A DNA stretch of 64,000 bases, taken from Poecilobothrus nobilitatus. Lineage: Eukaryota > Arthropoda > Insecta > Diptera > Dolichopodidae. A program made the position numbers and the translations under genes. This document shows positions 14,095 through 26,950 of the stretch, piece by piece. Each line of letters starts with the position of its first letter. Position 1 is the stretch's first letter. Below the pieces are notes generated by a model. The model saw nothing but the letters and a program-made list of their open reading frames with translations, searched no databases and was not told the origin of the DNA. Where the stretch lies: assembly GCA_947095535.1 (NCBI GenBank), contig OX352774.1:249575825-249639824 (forward strand), in the 5' to 3' direction.

Positions 14095-14160
14095 GCACAT
14101 TACACATCCTTTCATATGTTACACATCCTGTTACACATATGCACATTACACATCCTTTAT
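14095..14160. repeat. Short tandem repeat of ACACATCCT words
   Basis: The words GCACATTACACATCCTTTC, TGTTACACATCCTG, TTACACATATGCACATTACACATCCTTTA follow one another: three ACACATCCT cores at spacings of 20-31 bases, and GCACATTACACATCCTTT occurs twice. A minisatellite-like imperfect repeat. Confidence 0.8.
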
Positions 14161-14689
14161 CTTATTCTTTTGAAATTTATAATTTCAATAAAACATTTTA
14201 CTACAGTCGCATTGAATATAATCATAAATTGGTTAAATAAAATAAATTACAAATTCTAATGTCCTTTGTTAATTTCATACATCTCAAGAACAAAAGTTTA
14301 TTAAAATTTCACTTAAAGAACTCTGTACTCATTGTATGATAAATAGTTTAAAATTTATTATCAGTTATAAAAGATCCTGATTTGATTTATAATGTTAAAT
14401 CTTATTTTATGAACTTCCATAATTTATTGTTTCATATGAACTATTATAACCATATACTATAATTTTTCATTATAAAATTCTTTTCTAAAAAAAATAATCA
14501 TTATTTGTTGTTTTCTTCTTTTAAATGTTTTGCAATCAAAATATTTTTCTTATTGCAAGGATAACAAATTAACGATTATAATTTACTAATTTTCTTTTTT
14601 TTTTTTGTTTTTCTGTTAGAAAAATTCTAACTGAATTTTTCTATTTTACTTATCTAAGTATTAAAGTTAAAAAAGCAATTTAATTTTTT

Positions 14690-14721
14690 ATATATAACTA
14701 TATATATATATAGTTATATAT
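14690..14721. repeat. 32-bp TA-rich palindrome
   Basis: A self-complementary run centred on alternating TA with TAACTA on the left arm and TAGTTA on the right. The CTA/TAG positions break simple TA alternation symmetrically, so it is more than a plain (TA)n array. It could extrude as a cruciform; a MITE remnant is possible, but no flanking duplication was recognised. Confidence 0.7.
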
Positions 14722-15639
14722 ATATTTTTAATTTTACTAGGATATAATTACAAAATCCTAAAGTGAAAAATCATCATCAACATAGTCATAGAAAATAAAA
14801 ATAAAAAAAATCGTTTGGAAAGAAAAAACAAACACAATTTTCTTCTTGAAAATTGTTTTTTAGAAGAAGAAAATTGCATTTTCAGTAAAATAAAAATAAA
14901 AAGAAAGTTTTCCTTGTTTTTCTTTTCTTTGTGTTCCTTTTAAATTTTTTCTTGTTTCATTTTTTGATTTTTTAATAGGACATGGCGTAAGAAAAATAAA
15001 AACTGTTTTCACATCTTATTAAAAATTGTTTTTTTTTTTTTCATTTTCTTAACATTTCAAAGAATATTATTCCATCCATTCCTATATTATTGTAAAAGTA
15101 GATCAAGGACAATCTTAAAAAAAGCAAAAACAAAAAAATTACAAACGATCATTTTAAAATGATTTTGATAGGAAAAATGATTATTATCACAAAAAGTGAA
15201 GAGCTGAATTAAAAAAAAAAAATTGAACGGAGGAAAAATGAACTACTAACTTTAGAAAAAAAAAATAATATTGTAGTAATAATGCCATTGTCAAATCTTA
15301 ATAGTTCTTAAAAACTTGACACAATTCTGAAGAGTTTTCTTTTCTCTAGCACAACATTAAAATCGGTAATTTGACACTTCAAAAAAAAAAAAAAAACAAT
15401 AACAGAAAAAAATTATTAACTTTTTCTGGAAATAAATTAAAACCGAGTCAAATTAAATGTCATTTTTAAAACTAAATTATTAACTTAAACATCAAAATTA
15501 ATTCTTTAAATTTTTTTAACTTGAATACAACACATTTTTTTTTGTTAAGATTAGAATTAAAGGTTAGATTTACTAAGAATTAGAATTTAAACGAAATTTT
15601 CTGATTTTTTATCAAACACTTACCCTAACAGGAACACTT

Positions 15640-16155
15640 ACCCTGTTTTATAGATACCTTATAGGGTTGGATTCTTGCTCTAACGAGATTAAAAGTTTGA
15701 TGCCTCTTCTCCAAGCATTCCAAAGTGAAACAAGGAGAGCCTCTGCTGCCCATCCCTATGTAGTTCAAATCCCAGATGGCATAATTCGGCTTATGGAAAT
15801 TCGTTTGAAGTACGAACATCGCGAATGTGGAACCATCTTCCACCTCATGTGTTCCCCAGAATTGGTGATGATTATATTTACAATGTGCAAAGATTCAAGG
15901 TATTGAATATTAACAACTTTGTTCACAATATGCCTGCCAATTTGAAATCTATTTTCATTCCTTAACTGAACTTCCTATGACCAGGCAGTACAGTAGTACT
16001 AAAGGTCGTATAACCTATTGTTTGGTCAAAAAAGGGAGATGGTGTTTAGTGGGTTAAAGTCCCACACACTCATAGAGGAATCGTGCTCGTTTTCACTCCT
16101 CTATAGTGTCTTTCGATGATTCCCACCTACCCTCGCAAAAAAAAAAAACAAAAAA
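15640..16155 (+). mobile_element. 5'-truncated non-LTR retrotransposon (Jockey/CR1-like 3' end)
   Basis: A LINE 3' end: the last ~100 residues of a reverse transcriptase ORF (stop 15963-15965), a ~170-bp 3' UTR (15966-16136) and an A-rich tail (16137-16155, one C interruption). The UTR is identified independently because it recurs at 26785-26950 with its own A tail: both have GACCA-GCAGTA, TACTAAAGG, TTTGGTCA, CACTCCTCTATAGTGTCTTTCGAT and a final CTACCCT-GC before the A run. 5' truncation is the usual product of target-primed reverse transcription. The GC content is visibly above the flanks, as expected of a younger insertion. Clade assignment rests on the C-terminal motif only. Confidence 0.85.
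15667..15965 (+). pseudogene. Reverse transcriptase C-terminal fragment, frameshifted
   Basis: The frame from 15667 reads into AHPYVVQIPD at about 15748-15777; the frame starting at 15780 continues with HNSAYGNSFEVRTSRMWNHL, PPHVFPRIGDD, and ends at the TAA at 15963-15965. Together these match the C-terminal signature of Jockey/CR1-type non-LTR reverse transcriptases (HPY..., then NSF..RTSR.WN.LP..VFP). A one-base frameshift lies near 15775-15785, joining the two halves. The catalytic palm domain and the endonuclease are absent, so it cannot be active. The whole complementary frame is a shadow. Confidence 0.85.
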
Positions 16156-19100
16156 TCAAAATTTTTAAATTATTTTTATAAAAATCAAATTGTATCCTTT
16201 TCTCTTTTCTTAATATGAATTTCAAAAGATGGAGTTTCAATAACAACTTTTAAAATTTCTTCAATATAAAAATATTGACACTTAATTCTTTCATTATAAA
16301 TAATGTTTGCTTTTAAGCAAGGTATGCTTGATCCAACTTTTGCATAATTTTATATTCTATTCTAAAAATTTAAGTACAGTGTGTAGGCTTGAAAATTTAA
16401 ATTAATTTGTATTCAACCATATAAATCTATCAGAATTTGATTACACTATGCTACGTTTTTTATTTTTATAATCCATATTTTTTATATCAAATCCTTCGTT
16501 AAGTTTTCTCAAATGCCTCAAACTTTTCTTTTCATATAGAAAATTTTAATAGAAAATGTTAACCTAAAATAGTAGCGACTACTAAAAGTTTAATTACTGC
16601 TATCATATAATTTTTATTACAATTACTTACCATATTATATGAATCACAACGGTACATAAAATCTGAAGTTGAAAGAACTCTTAAAAAATTCATATAAAAA
16701 TTGTTCAATTTGAATTTTTAGATTTGATTTCTTAAAAGGTAATATTGGTAATAAAAAATATAATCAAAACGAAATAAATAAAATAAAAAAAAATTAAATT
16801 GAACTTTATTAAGTATTTTAAAAATTGCAAATTGGTAGTATCCTTTTTAATAGCCCTCACGGATTAAAGGAAACCGCTAAAAAAAAAAACAACATACAAT
16901 AAAAAAATTGTATTTTAAGTTTAAATTGAACCCAATGTGTCTGAATACTTTTTAATGTTTTGCAAAAATTTATTGCAGTTAAAAGGGTTTTAAAATTAAA
17001 AAACAAAAAAAAAAACAAAATAAAACAAAGAACAGAACTTAAATTAAGATTTTTTCAACATCTAGATACAAAAAGATATACGTATATTTATAGTGATGCA
17101 AGCGTTAAATTATATCCACTTAATAGTTTGTATCCAATTTTTTTTTTTCTCTTGTCTCCGATGAAAACAATAATAATATACAATCTCTTTTATAGATACT
17201 CTTCTCTTTTTATACCTCAAAATTTTATTCTTTCATTTTGTTTTGGTTTGTTTGTTTGTTTTTTTTTTTTGTTTTAAAGGACTTTTAATTCAAAGTTCAA
17301 TTTTTAATTTTCTTTGTTTTTTTTTTTTTTTTGTGTTTTATTTATTTCCATGGCTGGCCATTTTTAATACACTTAACAAATGTTTATGAGTTTTCCCACA
17401 AATACATAAGAAAAAACAAAAAAATTTACTATATATATATACATTTTTTGGATCAAGTATACAATTTATGTTCATAATATATTATAGACGTGTAAACATA
17501 TATAAATACATAATAAAAAGTGTACACATAAAATATCGAGACGAGAGTACATATTGCATTATCAACAACTTAATATCCTTTAATACTGATATAGATTCCT
17601 ATTCAAAAATAATGGATTCATTTATACTTTTCTTTTTCTGTTTAAGTTTCTTTTTTTTATTTTTTTGTACTTATTCTCGTTATGGTTTTTTGTTTTGTAT
17701 GCCTGTTCTGTTAAACTTAATTTGTAAATAAGTATATGTAAATGTAGATGCAAAGAACACGAAATAAAGAAAAAAAATAATCCTCATACAAGGATTATAA
17801 AACGTATAAAACTAAATAAAAAAAAAAAAAAAACAAAAAAAACTGTGCATTTTTTTTTTTTTTTTTGTTATATTCATTTCATTCCTTTTAAAACACTCTT
17901 ACAATTTTTCTCCTTTCTCCTCTTTCTTTCGTGTGTCCTTTTGTTTTGGATGCATTAAACATAAAGGAATATCTTTTTTATTTTTCAGTTTAAATGGAAA
18001 GTTTATTATAAGTATTTGGAAAATATTTGGTTTTTTACAGTACAATCCGGGGTCAGATAAAAGAAAAAAAAAGGAAAAGCGGGTAGTAGAGTGTGTAGGT
18101 GATTTTCTTAATCAAAACAAATAAAAGAGTTAAATTAATACTTTTTTGCTTTTTATTTTTATGCTGATTATGTTCTTTTTTGTTTTTTTAATTATTATTA
18201 TTGTTATTGTTGTTTTTGCCATGTGATACTACCTGATACTGCTTAGTGTAAATTAAAATATATATTTTATGTCTTTTTTTTCTCTTTTTTTACATTTTTA
18301 TTTTATATTATGAGAAAAATAAAAAACAAAAAAAAAAAAGATTTTATTTATTTAATTCCAATACGACGGTAGAAAAAAAACAGAAAAATATAATAAAAAT
18401 AATAACTGTTAAATAAATAAAATTTAATTAATTTTTTTTTTTTTTTTTTTCAGGACCATGGTTAGTGTACATGGCAATAATATAGAAAAAGGAGTACAGA
18501 TCTAGTACAGATTTTAAATTAAAACAAAAACATAATAAAACTAGGAATAAATTTAATAATGAATTTACATTAGGGTACGATTTTAAAATAAATATTTAAT
18601 TAAAGAATTGTCGTTTTTTTTTTTTTGAAAAATTAAATACCTACTAGGTATATACAGACTTATTTAAATGTTTACAAAAAAAAAAAATATATATTAATTG
18701 AAATTCAACTAGAAATCAAATATTGTATAGATAATATTCATAATTTAGTAGCAATTTTCGTCCAATATAAGACCATACGAAAATTTTAATAATATTGCAT
18801 AATTTCTAAACAGTTTATTTATACAAGTGGTTTCAATAAAAAGCTTCAAAGCTTTTGTTTCAATAAAAATTCCAAAACAATGAATTTTATACCATTATAT
18901 GATGACTGACACAAAAAAAAAATGCCTTATCAAATCAATTACATATTAATCTTTTAGCCAATTTTCATTCCATTTAATAAGAAATAAAATCTGCAAAATA
19001 ATATTTTTCTTTTGGCTTAAGTACGTTTTTTAACACTCAACTCTTAAACATCGGCACTTTCCAAATTATTCATTTTTATTTTTTATTAAAGTAAAACTCA

Positions 19101-22100
19101 AAAAAAAAAAAAATGTTTTTGTTTTTTTTTAATTCTTTCAGAAAAACGAATTAATTACTTTGTTTCAACTGCATTTTAAAATAATAAAATCATATCAACA
19201 ATTTATAGTTAAATTTAAAATCGTATACAAAATCATTGTCCATATTTTATCATATATCCGGATTTTTAGCATACGATGAAAGATAAAATGATTCTAGAGA
19301 TTAAATCAAACAATGAAAAAAAAAAAAACAAAAAGGTAATAAAAAATTAAAAACCACAACCCGCGTTTTATTTTTATTTATTTTTTTTTTTTGGTTCTTT
19401 CAGTGGAGTCCATAAAAGTGGAGTCTTGTTCTTAAAACTGCAAGATGAGAGGAGAACATTTTTTTTTTTTTACAACTGTAATAAAAACAATTGTCCTTTT
19501 CACCATTATATAATTTTACAATGAAATAATTCAAAAAAAAAAAAGATGAGGCAGCATTCTATACGTATACCTTAAATTCTATGGTAAATAATAATAAGAA
19601 TCATGTTTTTTTTTTTTAATATTAAAAATAAAAGAAATACGTACGTATATTATATATATAAACAAATATATACATATTTAAAATTTCAAGAGTAGGATGA
19701 AAATATAAGTAATAATATAATCGTAATAATGAACCCTTCAAAAAATTTATATTTATTTTTTTTTGTTTATATCCCTAGTATATTTTTATGTTATTATTGT
19801 TGTTGTTGATATGTTTTTCAAGTGGTAGTTATGTCCTTTTACTTAATTTTTTTTTTTTTTTTTTTGTATATTTTGTTTATATAAAGAAAATTGGATTCTT
19901 AAAAAATAATAAGAAAAAAAATATATATCTAAATGAAAATTCATGGCAATTATAATAAAAATTTTCATTTTATTTAAATTTAAAAATTCTCGTCCTCTTA
20001 TTTTGAAAATTTGTTTTGTATACTTTTGTCCTTTTACATACATATAGCTATATATTTTTTTATTAAATTATTTTAAAACTTTTTTTTTTGTTATTTGCTA
20101 CTAGTATTTTCTTAGATTATTTTCTTTTGAATGAAATATAATAATGACTTTAAAATTGGTATATTTAATTTTTAATAATTTTCTTCAGATTTTTTTCATA
20201 TTGAGTGGCTTAAATGAATTCTTGAGAATGTTTTAGGAAAAACGTTAAAGAGGATTTAGAACTCTGAGAAATATAATAGTGGGAAATAAATAGAACTCTG
20301 TGTTAAATAAAATGTTAAACTAAAAAATATAAAATGGAAACAGGAAAATCTTCTTACTTTAATAAGTTTAGAATGAAAACCAAACATTAAATCAGGCGGT
20401 CTAATTGACGTTCCAAAGTACGTTCGACGTATAACTTAAATATAAGAATAGAAAATGGCTAAAAGTTATTGATAAAGAAAATTTAACCTAATGTAAGAGC
20501 AGATACCTAATTATTAATTTATCGAAACATTAATGCGAATATATACTTTAACTTTATAATCGAAATACAATCGAGAGTAGACAATCGAAAGATATATTAT
20601 TGATCTAAAAACTTAGATGATTGGTAAATTTTTCAAAATTTTTATAGATCTTCCGTTCTTTAATCTCTTTAGAAACTTAAATTAAGTAATTTTTTTTTTT
20701 TCAGCATATTAAATTTTATTGGGTCAGTTCTTAGTTTTGCTTATTTGTAGATGAGAAAAGCTTGAAAACTCAAATTCTATATACAATATTCTGTTTTTCA
20801 TTTGAAATGTTAAGAAATTCAAGAAATCTGCATTGTAAAGTTTTGGGGAAAACTGAAAGAAAAACCAAAATTAATTTAATATATTATAATATATTCCCTT
20901 ATGTGATGAAAAAAATGTTAAAAGTTTTATTAAATTTTTATAAAAATTTCCTTTACACTCGTTTTATTTTACGAATTCATCATACTTCAGGTTTTTTTTT
21001 TTCCCACAATTTAAAGTTTATTTCATTATTAAAAGTTTTGTTTTTAATTTTTGTTTTTTTCAAAAGTTGAAAAAACCGTTGAGGTAATTTACTACTCAAT
21101 TTAATCTTTTTCGAAATCCTTATGATAATTTCTGCTTTACTCATTTTCCGGCTTTAATTTTTTTTTTTTCTTCTTCCGCCCTGATTATGTTTCTCTGTGT
21201 TTTTTTTTTTTTTTTTTTTATGTTACAACTTTAACTCAACTAAACTGAAGTTGTTATTTAATTTTTTTTTTTTATTCTATATGTTATTGCTCAGAAAATT
21301 GTTAAACTTTCAGATGAAGTCAGCCTAACCACAATGTTTTCATAATTTAATTTTTATTTTTATTTTATTTTTTTTGTTTTTGATTTTCCAAAGGATTTTA
21401 AACAGAGGAAAAAAAAAAAACAATTTTATTAAATAGTAGCGTAATAAAATAGTGTTCTTTTTTGATTATATGGTTTGGTAACCCATTAATGCGGAACCCA
21501 TTTCGACCCATTTTCATGCGCAATTGAACTTTGAAAAACGAGAAAAGTTTTTGCAAAACTTTTTTTTTTTTTTTTATTTTCAACAATTTTTTTATTTTTT
21601 TTTTTTAACTAAAACAAAAAATACATAAGAGTTTAAAATATCCGAGTATATTATTTATATATTATACGCTAAAGTTGGTTAGTAAAAAAGCGACAATCAA
21701 AGGGATACCTTCAAATTGTTTGTATATATGTATATAGAAATATATGAACTTTTACTTGTAATAGCTTTTATTATGAGAATAATAATGTTTTATATTTGTT
21801 GGATTTTCTTTTGGTTGTTTTTTATTTGTTTTTGGTGAAAAACTTCTTAAATTGCTATAGTTGAAGACTGTTTCACCACAAGAAATCTAAACCTAAAAAT
21901 TAAATTTATAAAATAAGATTTTTTTAAATGTCGTCTATCGACGGTTAAGAAAATTACAAATAAGTATTACAAAATATAACATAATCCATTTAGTTGATCT
22001 TTAACCCTTTCAGAATATTTTTTTTCTTTAAGTACTTAAACAAGTAATTAAATTGACTCGATAGATCTGATAGTTTCTTTAAAATAAATATATGTCCTAC
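16156..22100. other. AT-rich non-coding DNA, no gene seen
   Basis: No supported gene. Long A and T runs throughout. The one site resembling exon structure is a T-tract plus CAG at about 18433-18453, entered separately at low confidence. Around 20390-20600 the sequence is slightly less repetitive but has no recognisable coding or RNA motif. Confidence 0.6.
18431..18456 (+). other. Possible 3' splice acceptor
   Basis: About 20 consecutive T bases are followed by CAG and then GACCATGGTTAGTGTACATGG, a brief drop in AT content. This fits an acceptor and exon start, and the downstream frames stay open for 11 to 16 codons before TAG. No protein family was recognised, no donor pairs with it convincingly, and T-tract-CAG words are expected by chance in DNA this T-rich. 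Confidence 0.15.
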
Positions 22101-22562
22101 CTTGTTGCTACCTGGGGAACATACAAAGAACAAACGGAGGTACGGAGGAAGATGTTAAAAACAGATTTCGCAGAGTCAGAGCTGCCTTTGGTCAATTAAG
22201 TACAGTATAAAAAAGCGAGCAAATAACCAGAAAAAGAAAAATCAGAATATTCAGAGCATGCGTATTATCAACTCTTCTATACGGCAGCAAAACTTGGCTG
22301 ACTTCAAACAACATTAATAAGAAGCTCCAAGTACGTGCCAAAGAAGAATATGCGGAATATTCTTGCCCAATACCATCAGCAACAGGGATCTATGGCAGCT
22401 CACAGGCGAAGAACCGATAACGATAAAACGAAAAAATTGAAGATGAATAGGCCACCCTCTGAGAAAAGAACAAACAAATATAACCAGAATGGCCTTGGAT
22501 TGGAATTCCCAAGAAAGTCGAAGGAGACGCCGACCCAACAAAACCTGGCGTCGATTCATCAT
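22101..22562 (+). pseudogene. RTE-like reverse transcriptase C-terminal relic
   Basis: In one frame, 22109 onward reads YLGNIQRTNGGTEEDVKNRF, RRVRAAFGQL, stop, then KSEQITRKRKIRIFRACVLS and TLLYGSKTWL to about 22335. After a frameshift near 22340 it goes on as RRICGIFLPNTISNRDLWQL, TGEEPITIKRKN, two stops around R, then IGHPLRKEQTNITRMALDWN and RRRRRPNKTWRRFI. This order (GGTEEDV, LLYGS.TW, ISN.DLW, TGEEPI, MALDWNPQG, RGRP..TWRR) is that of the RTE-type endonuclease/reverse transcriptase C-terminus. All three in-frame stops sit where the family has tryptophan. The fragment lacks the endonuclease and RT catalytic motifs and is dead. Both long open frames drawn here on the other frame and strand are shadows. 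Confidence 0.85.
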
Positions 22563-23289
22563 TTATTTTGATTTGTTCTGCTTAATTTTTCCTATTTCTG
22601 AAACATTTACTTACGGTTACAATTTTTTTAATAAATTATGACTCAATTTGATCGCACATACCTGAAAAGTTAAAAAAAAATAGGTTGTCATTAATAAAAG
22701 ATACAAAAATCTAGAAAATTTATTTAATAATTTTTAAATATTTATTTATATTATGTCAGTGTTCTTTCTAAATATCAAGAAAATCACTTTAAAACCTTAA
22801 GGGTTAAATAATTTCAATGAAATCAACAAAATTTGAAAAAAAAAACAAAAAAACCAAAACAATTCAAAAACTTTTATTTAACATTGATGAAAATTAAAAA
22901 GAAATTATTAAAGTTTTTCGGATGAAAAATTAACCGTGCGATAATTTTTTATGTTACAATTTTATTTGATAAAAGGATAAAAGAAAAGAACAACAAAAAT
23001 TTTGATTAAAACTATACATACATATGATTGATACACGAAGAAAATAAAGAAAATTTGATAAGTATATTTTTTCAAAATCCTTATAATTAATTATTATGGG
23101 ATTTTCAAATATTCAATTCAAATAATATATATTATGTGCACTTAATTTATTTTTAAGGACAGAATAAAAGTATTTCAATAAAAATATATAAATTCTATAT
23201 AATATAAATATTTAAAACTTAAAATTGATATACGTTCACTTAGAACTAAGGAAATATGTAAAATAAAAAATGTAATTAAGTAAATGAAA
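22563..23289. other. AT-rich spacer, nothing recognised
   Basis: Follows the RTE relic without a recognisable 3' UTR or tail; the element may extend a little further. No open frame of interest, tRNA-like fold or repeat unit is visible. Confidence 0.55.
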
Positions 23290-23765
23290 CAGAAAGGATG
23301 AGTGTAGAGATGACTATAGGATTCTCGCATGATATATACTGTTTCTTATAAAACTTGATCATCTTTTACAAAATTTCAGATATCTGGATTAATTAAGTGT
23401 CGGACTCCATATAAAGATATAAATTTCGCAGTTATATGACAGTTAACTGAATTTGTTATGCTTTAGATTAACCAAATTTTACAAAGATAGTTGGCATAAA
23501 ACTTAACTTCTTATGATAAAGTTTCAAATAACCAATTGAATAAGACGGTGATTTACAGTTTGCTTCAATTTTTTTTTTTTTGGGTTATCGTGCAGACAAA
23601 TGTAGCTAAATCGAATTAGAATAGAATCCTAGATAATAGTGTATTAAATTGTATTATATATTATATACTTTTCCATATCTATAACGCTCTCTTTAAAGTG
23701 TCACAAATGTAATAGTAAATTTAGTAGACCTTTATAATTATGTTCCTATATGGATCAAAATGTAA
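23290..23765 (+). repeat. Dispersed repeat family D, copy 1
   Basis: Several words occur in the same order here and at 38030-38650: ATATAAATTTCGCAG (about 23420), AACCAAAT, AAACTTAACTTCTT, TTATCGTGCAGAC with downstream GAATTAGAATAGAATCC, and CTCTTTAAAGTGTCACAAATGTAAT (about 23693). The 3' part resembles a type of degenerate sequence common in fly genomes, where a TTATCGTG/CAGAC word precedes an A/T spacer and a GTTACAAAC-like word; that comparison is from memory and only suggestive. No coding capacity. Orientation is assigned by convention. Boundaries are approximate. Confidence 0.45.
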
Positions 23766-26675
23766 AATGTAAAATAGTTAGTAATTAGGATGGATAAATT
23801 TTAGTACCTAGTACTTATGATAGTAATTGAATTTTTTTTTTTCTGTATTTATAACATGCTTTTTCCGAATTTAAAAATATTGGCTTATTGGATTAATCTT
23901 TAAGGAAAATTTTATAATCCGCATTATAAAAGAAAAATTTATGAAAGAAACTGATTCAAATAAGTTGTTTAACATAATATTTAATCTGTTGTTGATAATT
24001 AAAGTTTAATTTTTTGTTTTAATTATTAAAGTTTAATTTATTTAGACAAGCGAAATGTAATGAAGATTTTTCATCAAATATTACATAGTTCTAATTTACT
24101 TACTTACTAAATATTTGCTTAAATTTAAGCCTTACAATTAAATCTAACGATATATATATTTTTTTTTGTTTATAATAGAAAAAACCTAGTCCTAAAAAAC
24201 ATAATGAATTAAAATTATACACAAGGACTCTGATATGTTTTAAAAAAGATACACATACACTGTATGGATTTAGTTAAATCATACCAATATAAAATTTTAA
24301 TTTGAAATAAAAACAAAACAACTTTACCAAAGATCAATCCTATCCCTATATTGATAATATTTATTCTATTAGAACCATATTTATTCTACATCAACAAATA
24401 AATAAATTTTATATAATATATGGTACCTATATATATATAATCATTCCAAAAAATAGTAAAATTAAAATAAAGATTAATTTAATATTTTAAGCAATTTATT
24501 ACATTTTTTCACTGAACTTATGCTTTTATTCAAAATCCTTATTCATTGCCTATAAATCATTTCCTATTAAACATAAAAAAAAAGAAAATGTCTTTTTTAT
24601 TTTAACGCACGGTTAATTAAATTTAAATGATATTTTATTCATTTGAATTGCAATTTCATTTTTTTATGAATTGCAAAATATAAAAAAATTATTATTGAAA
24701 AAATATGGTATGAAAAATTATTATTTTGTTTTATTTAATTTTTTTTTTTTTATTTTGGGTCCTTTTATTTTCCTTGGGTCTCTTTAACCACTTGGACTCA
24801 TACAAAACAAAAATAAAAATATTTAAGTATATATTTATTATAGCAGCAAGATACTTTTACAACCAATTCAACTTCTTCAATATATTTTAGGCAATTTAAA
24901 ATTAATAAAGAATTTATAAAGACAAATAAAATTTAAAAAACAAAAAAAAAAACAAAAAAAAAAGATATACTTAGTCCATATTTGATTTCTCGTGAAGAAA
25001 AATATCCCTTAAAAATCTACGAATACAAAAAAAATAAGATAAAAGAAATTTTCCATTTGTTTTTTTTTTATCTTTTATTACATTTTTTTTTTTTGTTGTA
25101 TCCCGTCTTAACAAAAATAAAAACTTTATGGATCCTATTTTATATATTATTACTTACACTTATACATATAATACATATATATAAATTTATATTAACTACT
25201 AACAAAATGTATCTATAGATACATAGAACCAGAATAAATTTTTATTTCAAAATATAGTACCTATAATATATTTATATAAAAAATTATATATATATATATA
25301 AATGATTTTATTACATTATATAGAAGAAATGTCCGTCCATTTTTATATAATTGCATGGATTAAAAAGGGTACACTAATAAAAAGAGAATATGCACTGAAT
25401 AATTTGTTTTTTTTGTTTTTTTTTGTTTTGTATAAATAAAAAAATATTAATAAAAAAATCCTCAGATACTTAGACATAAAATAAAAATAAAGAAAAACAA
25501 TGTAATATGAAAATTTTTAACGTTAGCATAATGACAAAAATTAAACTCTGTAACTAACTATATCTAATATATGACGAAAGAATATTTATATTGTCATTAT
25601 GACATAATAATTTAAGTTAGAGGTGGCTTAGTGGCCGAGAAGTGGTAAAGGACATATCATTAAGTTAGTAAGTACACATTTAAGTATTAAAATAAAACTA
25701 ATAAAAAACCATGTAAATTTACGTTACCCCAAAAAGTATGCAATTTACTAAATTAATTCATTCAAAGCTAGCATCAGCTGTTGTAAAGGTTACAAATGAA
25801 GTTTCAGTGGTGGTATATTAACTGAAGAACACGTTTTTAAAGGAGTAATAAACTGGAGTTTCTTAATAAATTGCATTTGCCACCAAATATGTATAAAATA
25901 AATAACAATAGTAATGATAACATGATAACAAAATGATAAATGACAAAGAGACTGACGAATCGAAAATATATTTTTTTCTTCCAATTACATTCAAACATTA
26001 AAAAAGTATATCATAAATTTTTTGATAAAAATAAATTTAAAAAAATATAAGTTGTTTTAGTCATTTTAATTTTTTTTTTCTTTGTTTTTCTTTTCTGTTC
26101 CTTCATTTAAAAAAGATTTGCGGTTCATTGGTATTATTACCAGCAGTTATATATATATAAAATCCAAAAATTTTCATTGAGGGCCTATTTATTTTTCGTC
26201 CCGAAAATTACATGTTTTCATAATCATGTATAAAAACAAAAAACAAAGAAAAAAAAAAGCAGAGGAGGAAAATTTCAGTGAAATGAAAGGGGTTTCTTTT
26301 TTTTTTTTATTATTATACTCGTTAAGAATTAACAAGAAAGTTTAACTACTATATATGTATATTGTTATAGTCGTGAAGAGAATTTAATATGTTTGAGTTT
26401 GTTTTATTTTACATTTGGAATGAGATCTATAAATTCTATAAAAATTATTAATTTTTTTTTTCGGTTTTTGTTCAATCGTAATGAATCACAAAAGAAAAGG
26501 GCAAAAAAAAAATTATCTTTTTAGTGTGCTGTAGTGAATGTTTATTCTACAAATTAGTGAAAATAGAAATTCTTCATAAATTAATGGATATTTAATTTAA
26601 ATTTTTAGGACTGTGTCCAAGTAAAATAAAATTTTTTTATAAAACTTTTTACAAAAATTAAATTAAGATGATACG
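23766..26675. other. AT-rich non-coding DNA
   Basis: No supported gene. The only structured segment is a short tRNA-like piece near 25616-25652, entered separately. Contains TA-rich stretches around 24428-24442 and 25285-25302. Confidence 0.6.
25616..25652 (+). repeat. Possible tRNA/SINE head remnant
   Basis: GAGGTGGCTTAGTGGCCGAG then AAGTGGTAAAGG resembles the A-box region of a tRNA-derived SINE (TGGCTTAGTGG against the TRGYNNANNGG consensus) and stands out in GC from its surroundings. No B box or paired acceptor follows, so at most it is a truncated copy. Confidence 0.3.
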
Positions 26676-26678
26676 TAT

Positions 26679-26711
26679 TTAGATGATTTCCACCTACTAC
26701 CGTTAAAAAAA
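26679..26711 (+). mobile_element. 3' end of the 16-kb LINE, ~33 bp remnant
   Basis: GATGATTTCCACCTACTACC-GTT followed by an A run matches the last bases of the LINE 3' UTR at 16115-16148 (GATGATTCCCACCTACCCTCGC plus A run). It is a severely 5'-truncated insertion lying only ~75 bp upstream of another copy. Confidence 0.55.
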
Positions 26712-26784
26712 AATAACATTACTTAAGTATAAGAGTAAAGAAGTAAAATTTGTTATTGATATATATATATCGACATTTACTTTT

Positions 26785-26950
26785 CTTGACCAAGCAGTAT
26801 CTTACTACTAAAGGACATAACATATTATTTGGTCATGAAACTGAGTTCATTTTTAGTGAGCTAAAGTCCTCCACAATCATAAAGGGCTCTTTCTCGATCC
26901 ACTCCTCTATAGTGTCTTTCGATAATTTCAATCTACCCTTGCAAAAAAAA
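26785..26950 (+). mobile_element. 5'-truncated LINE copy (3' UTR only)
   Basis: Begins at TTGACCAAGCAGTA and ends in an A run after CTACCCTTGC, collinear along its whole length with the 3' UTR of the LINE at 15973-16148. Best conserved is CACTCCTCTATAGTGTCTTT. It starts just downstream of the stop-codon position of the 16-kb copy, so it carries no coding sequence. An open frame drawn across it is a chance translation of the UTR. The A-ending tail marks it as a retrotransposition product. Confidence 0.8.

Larger units (their letters stand above)
10707..15639. other. AT-rich non-coding DNA with strand-biased T block
   Basis: No supported gene. From about 11430 to 12470 the plus strand is dominated by T runs broken by single G or C, ending in a T23 run at 12440-12462. 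Separate entries cover the ATTC array, a short tandem repeat and a palindrome. Translations here are low-complexity F/L/I. Confidence 0.65.

Noticed and set aside
22335..22571. Plus- and minus-strand open frames over the RTE relic
   Set aside because: Both are out of the frame that carries the reverse transcriptase motifs.
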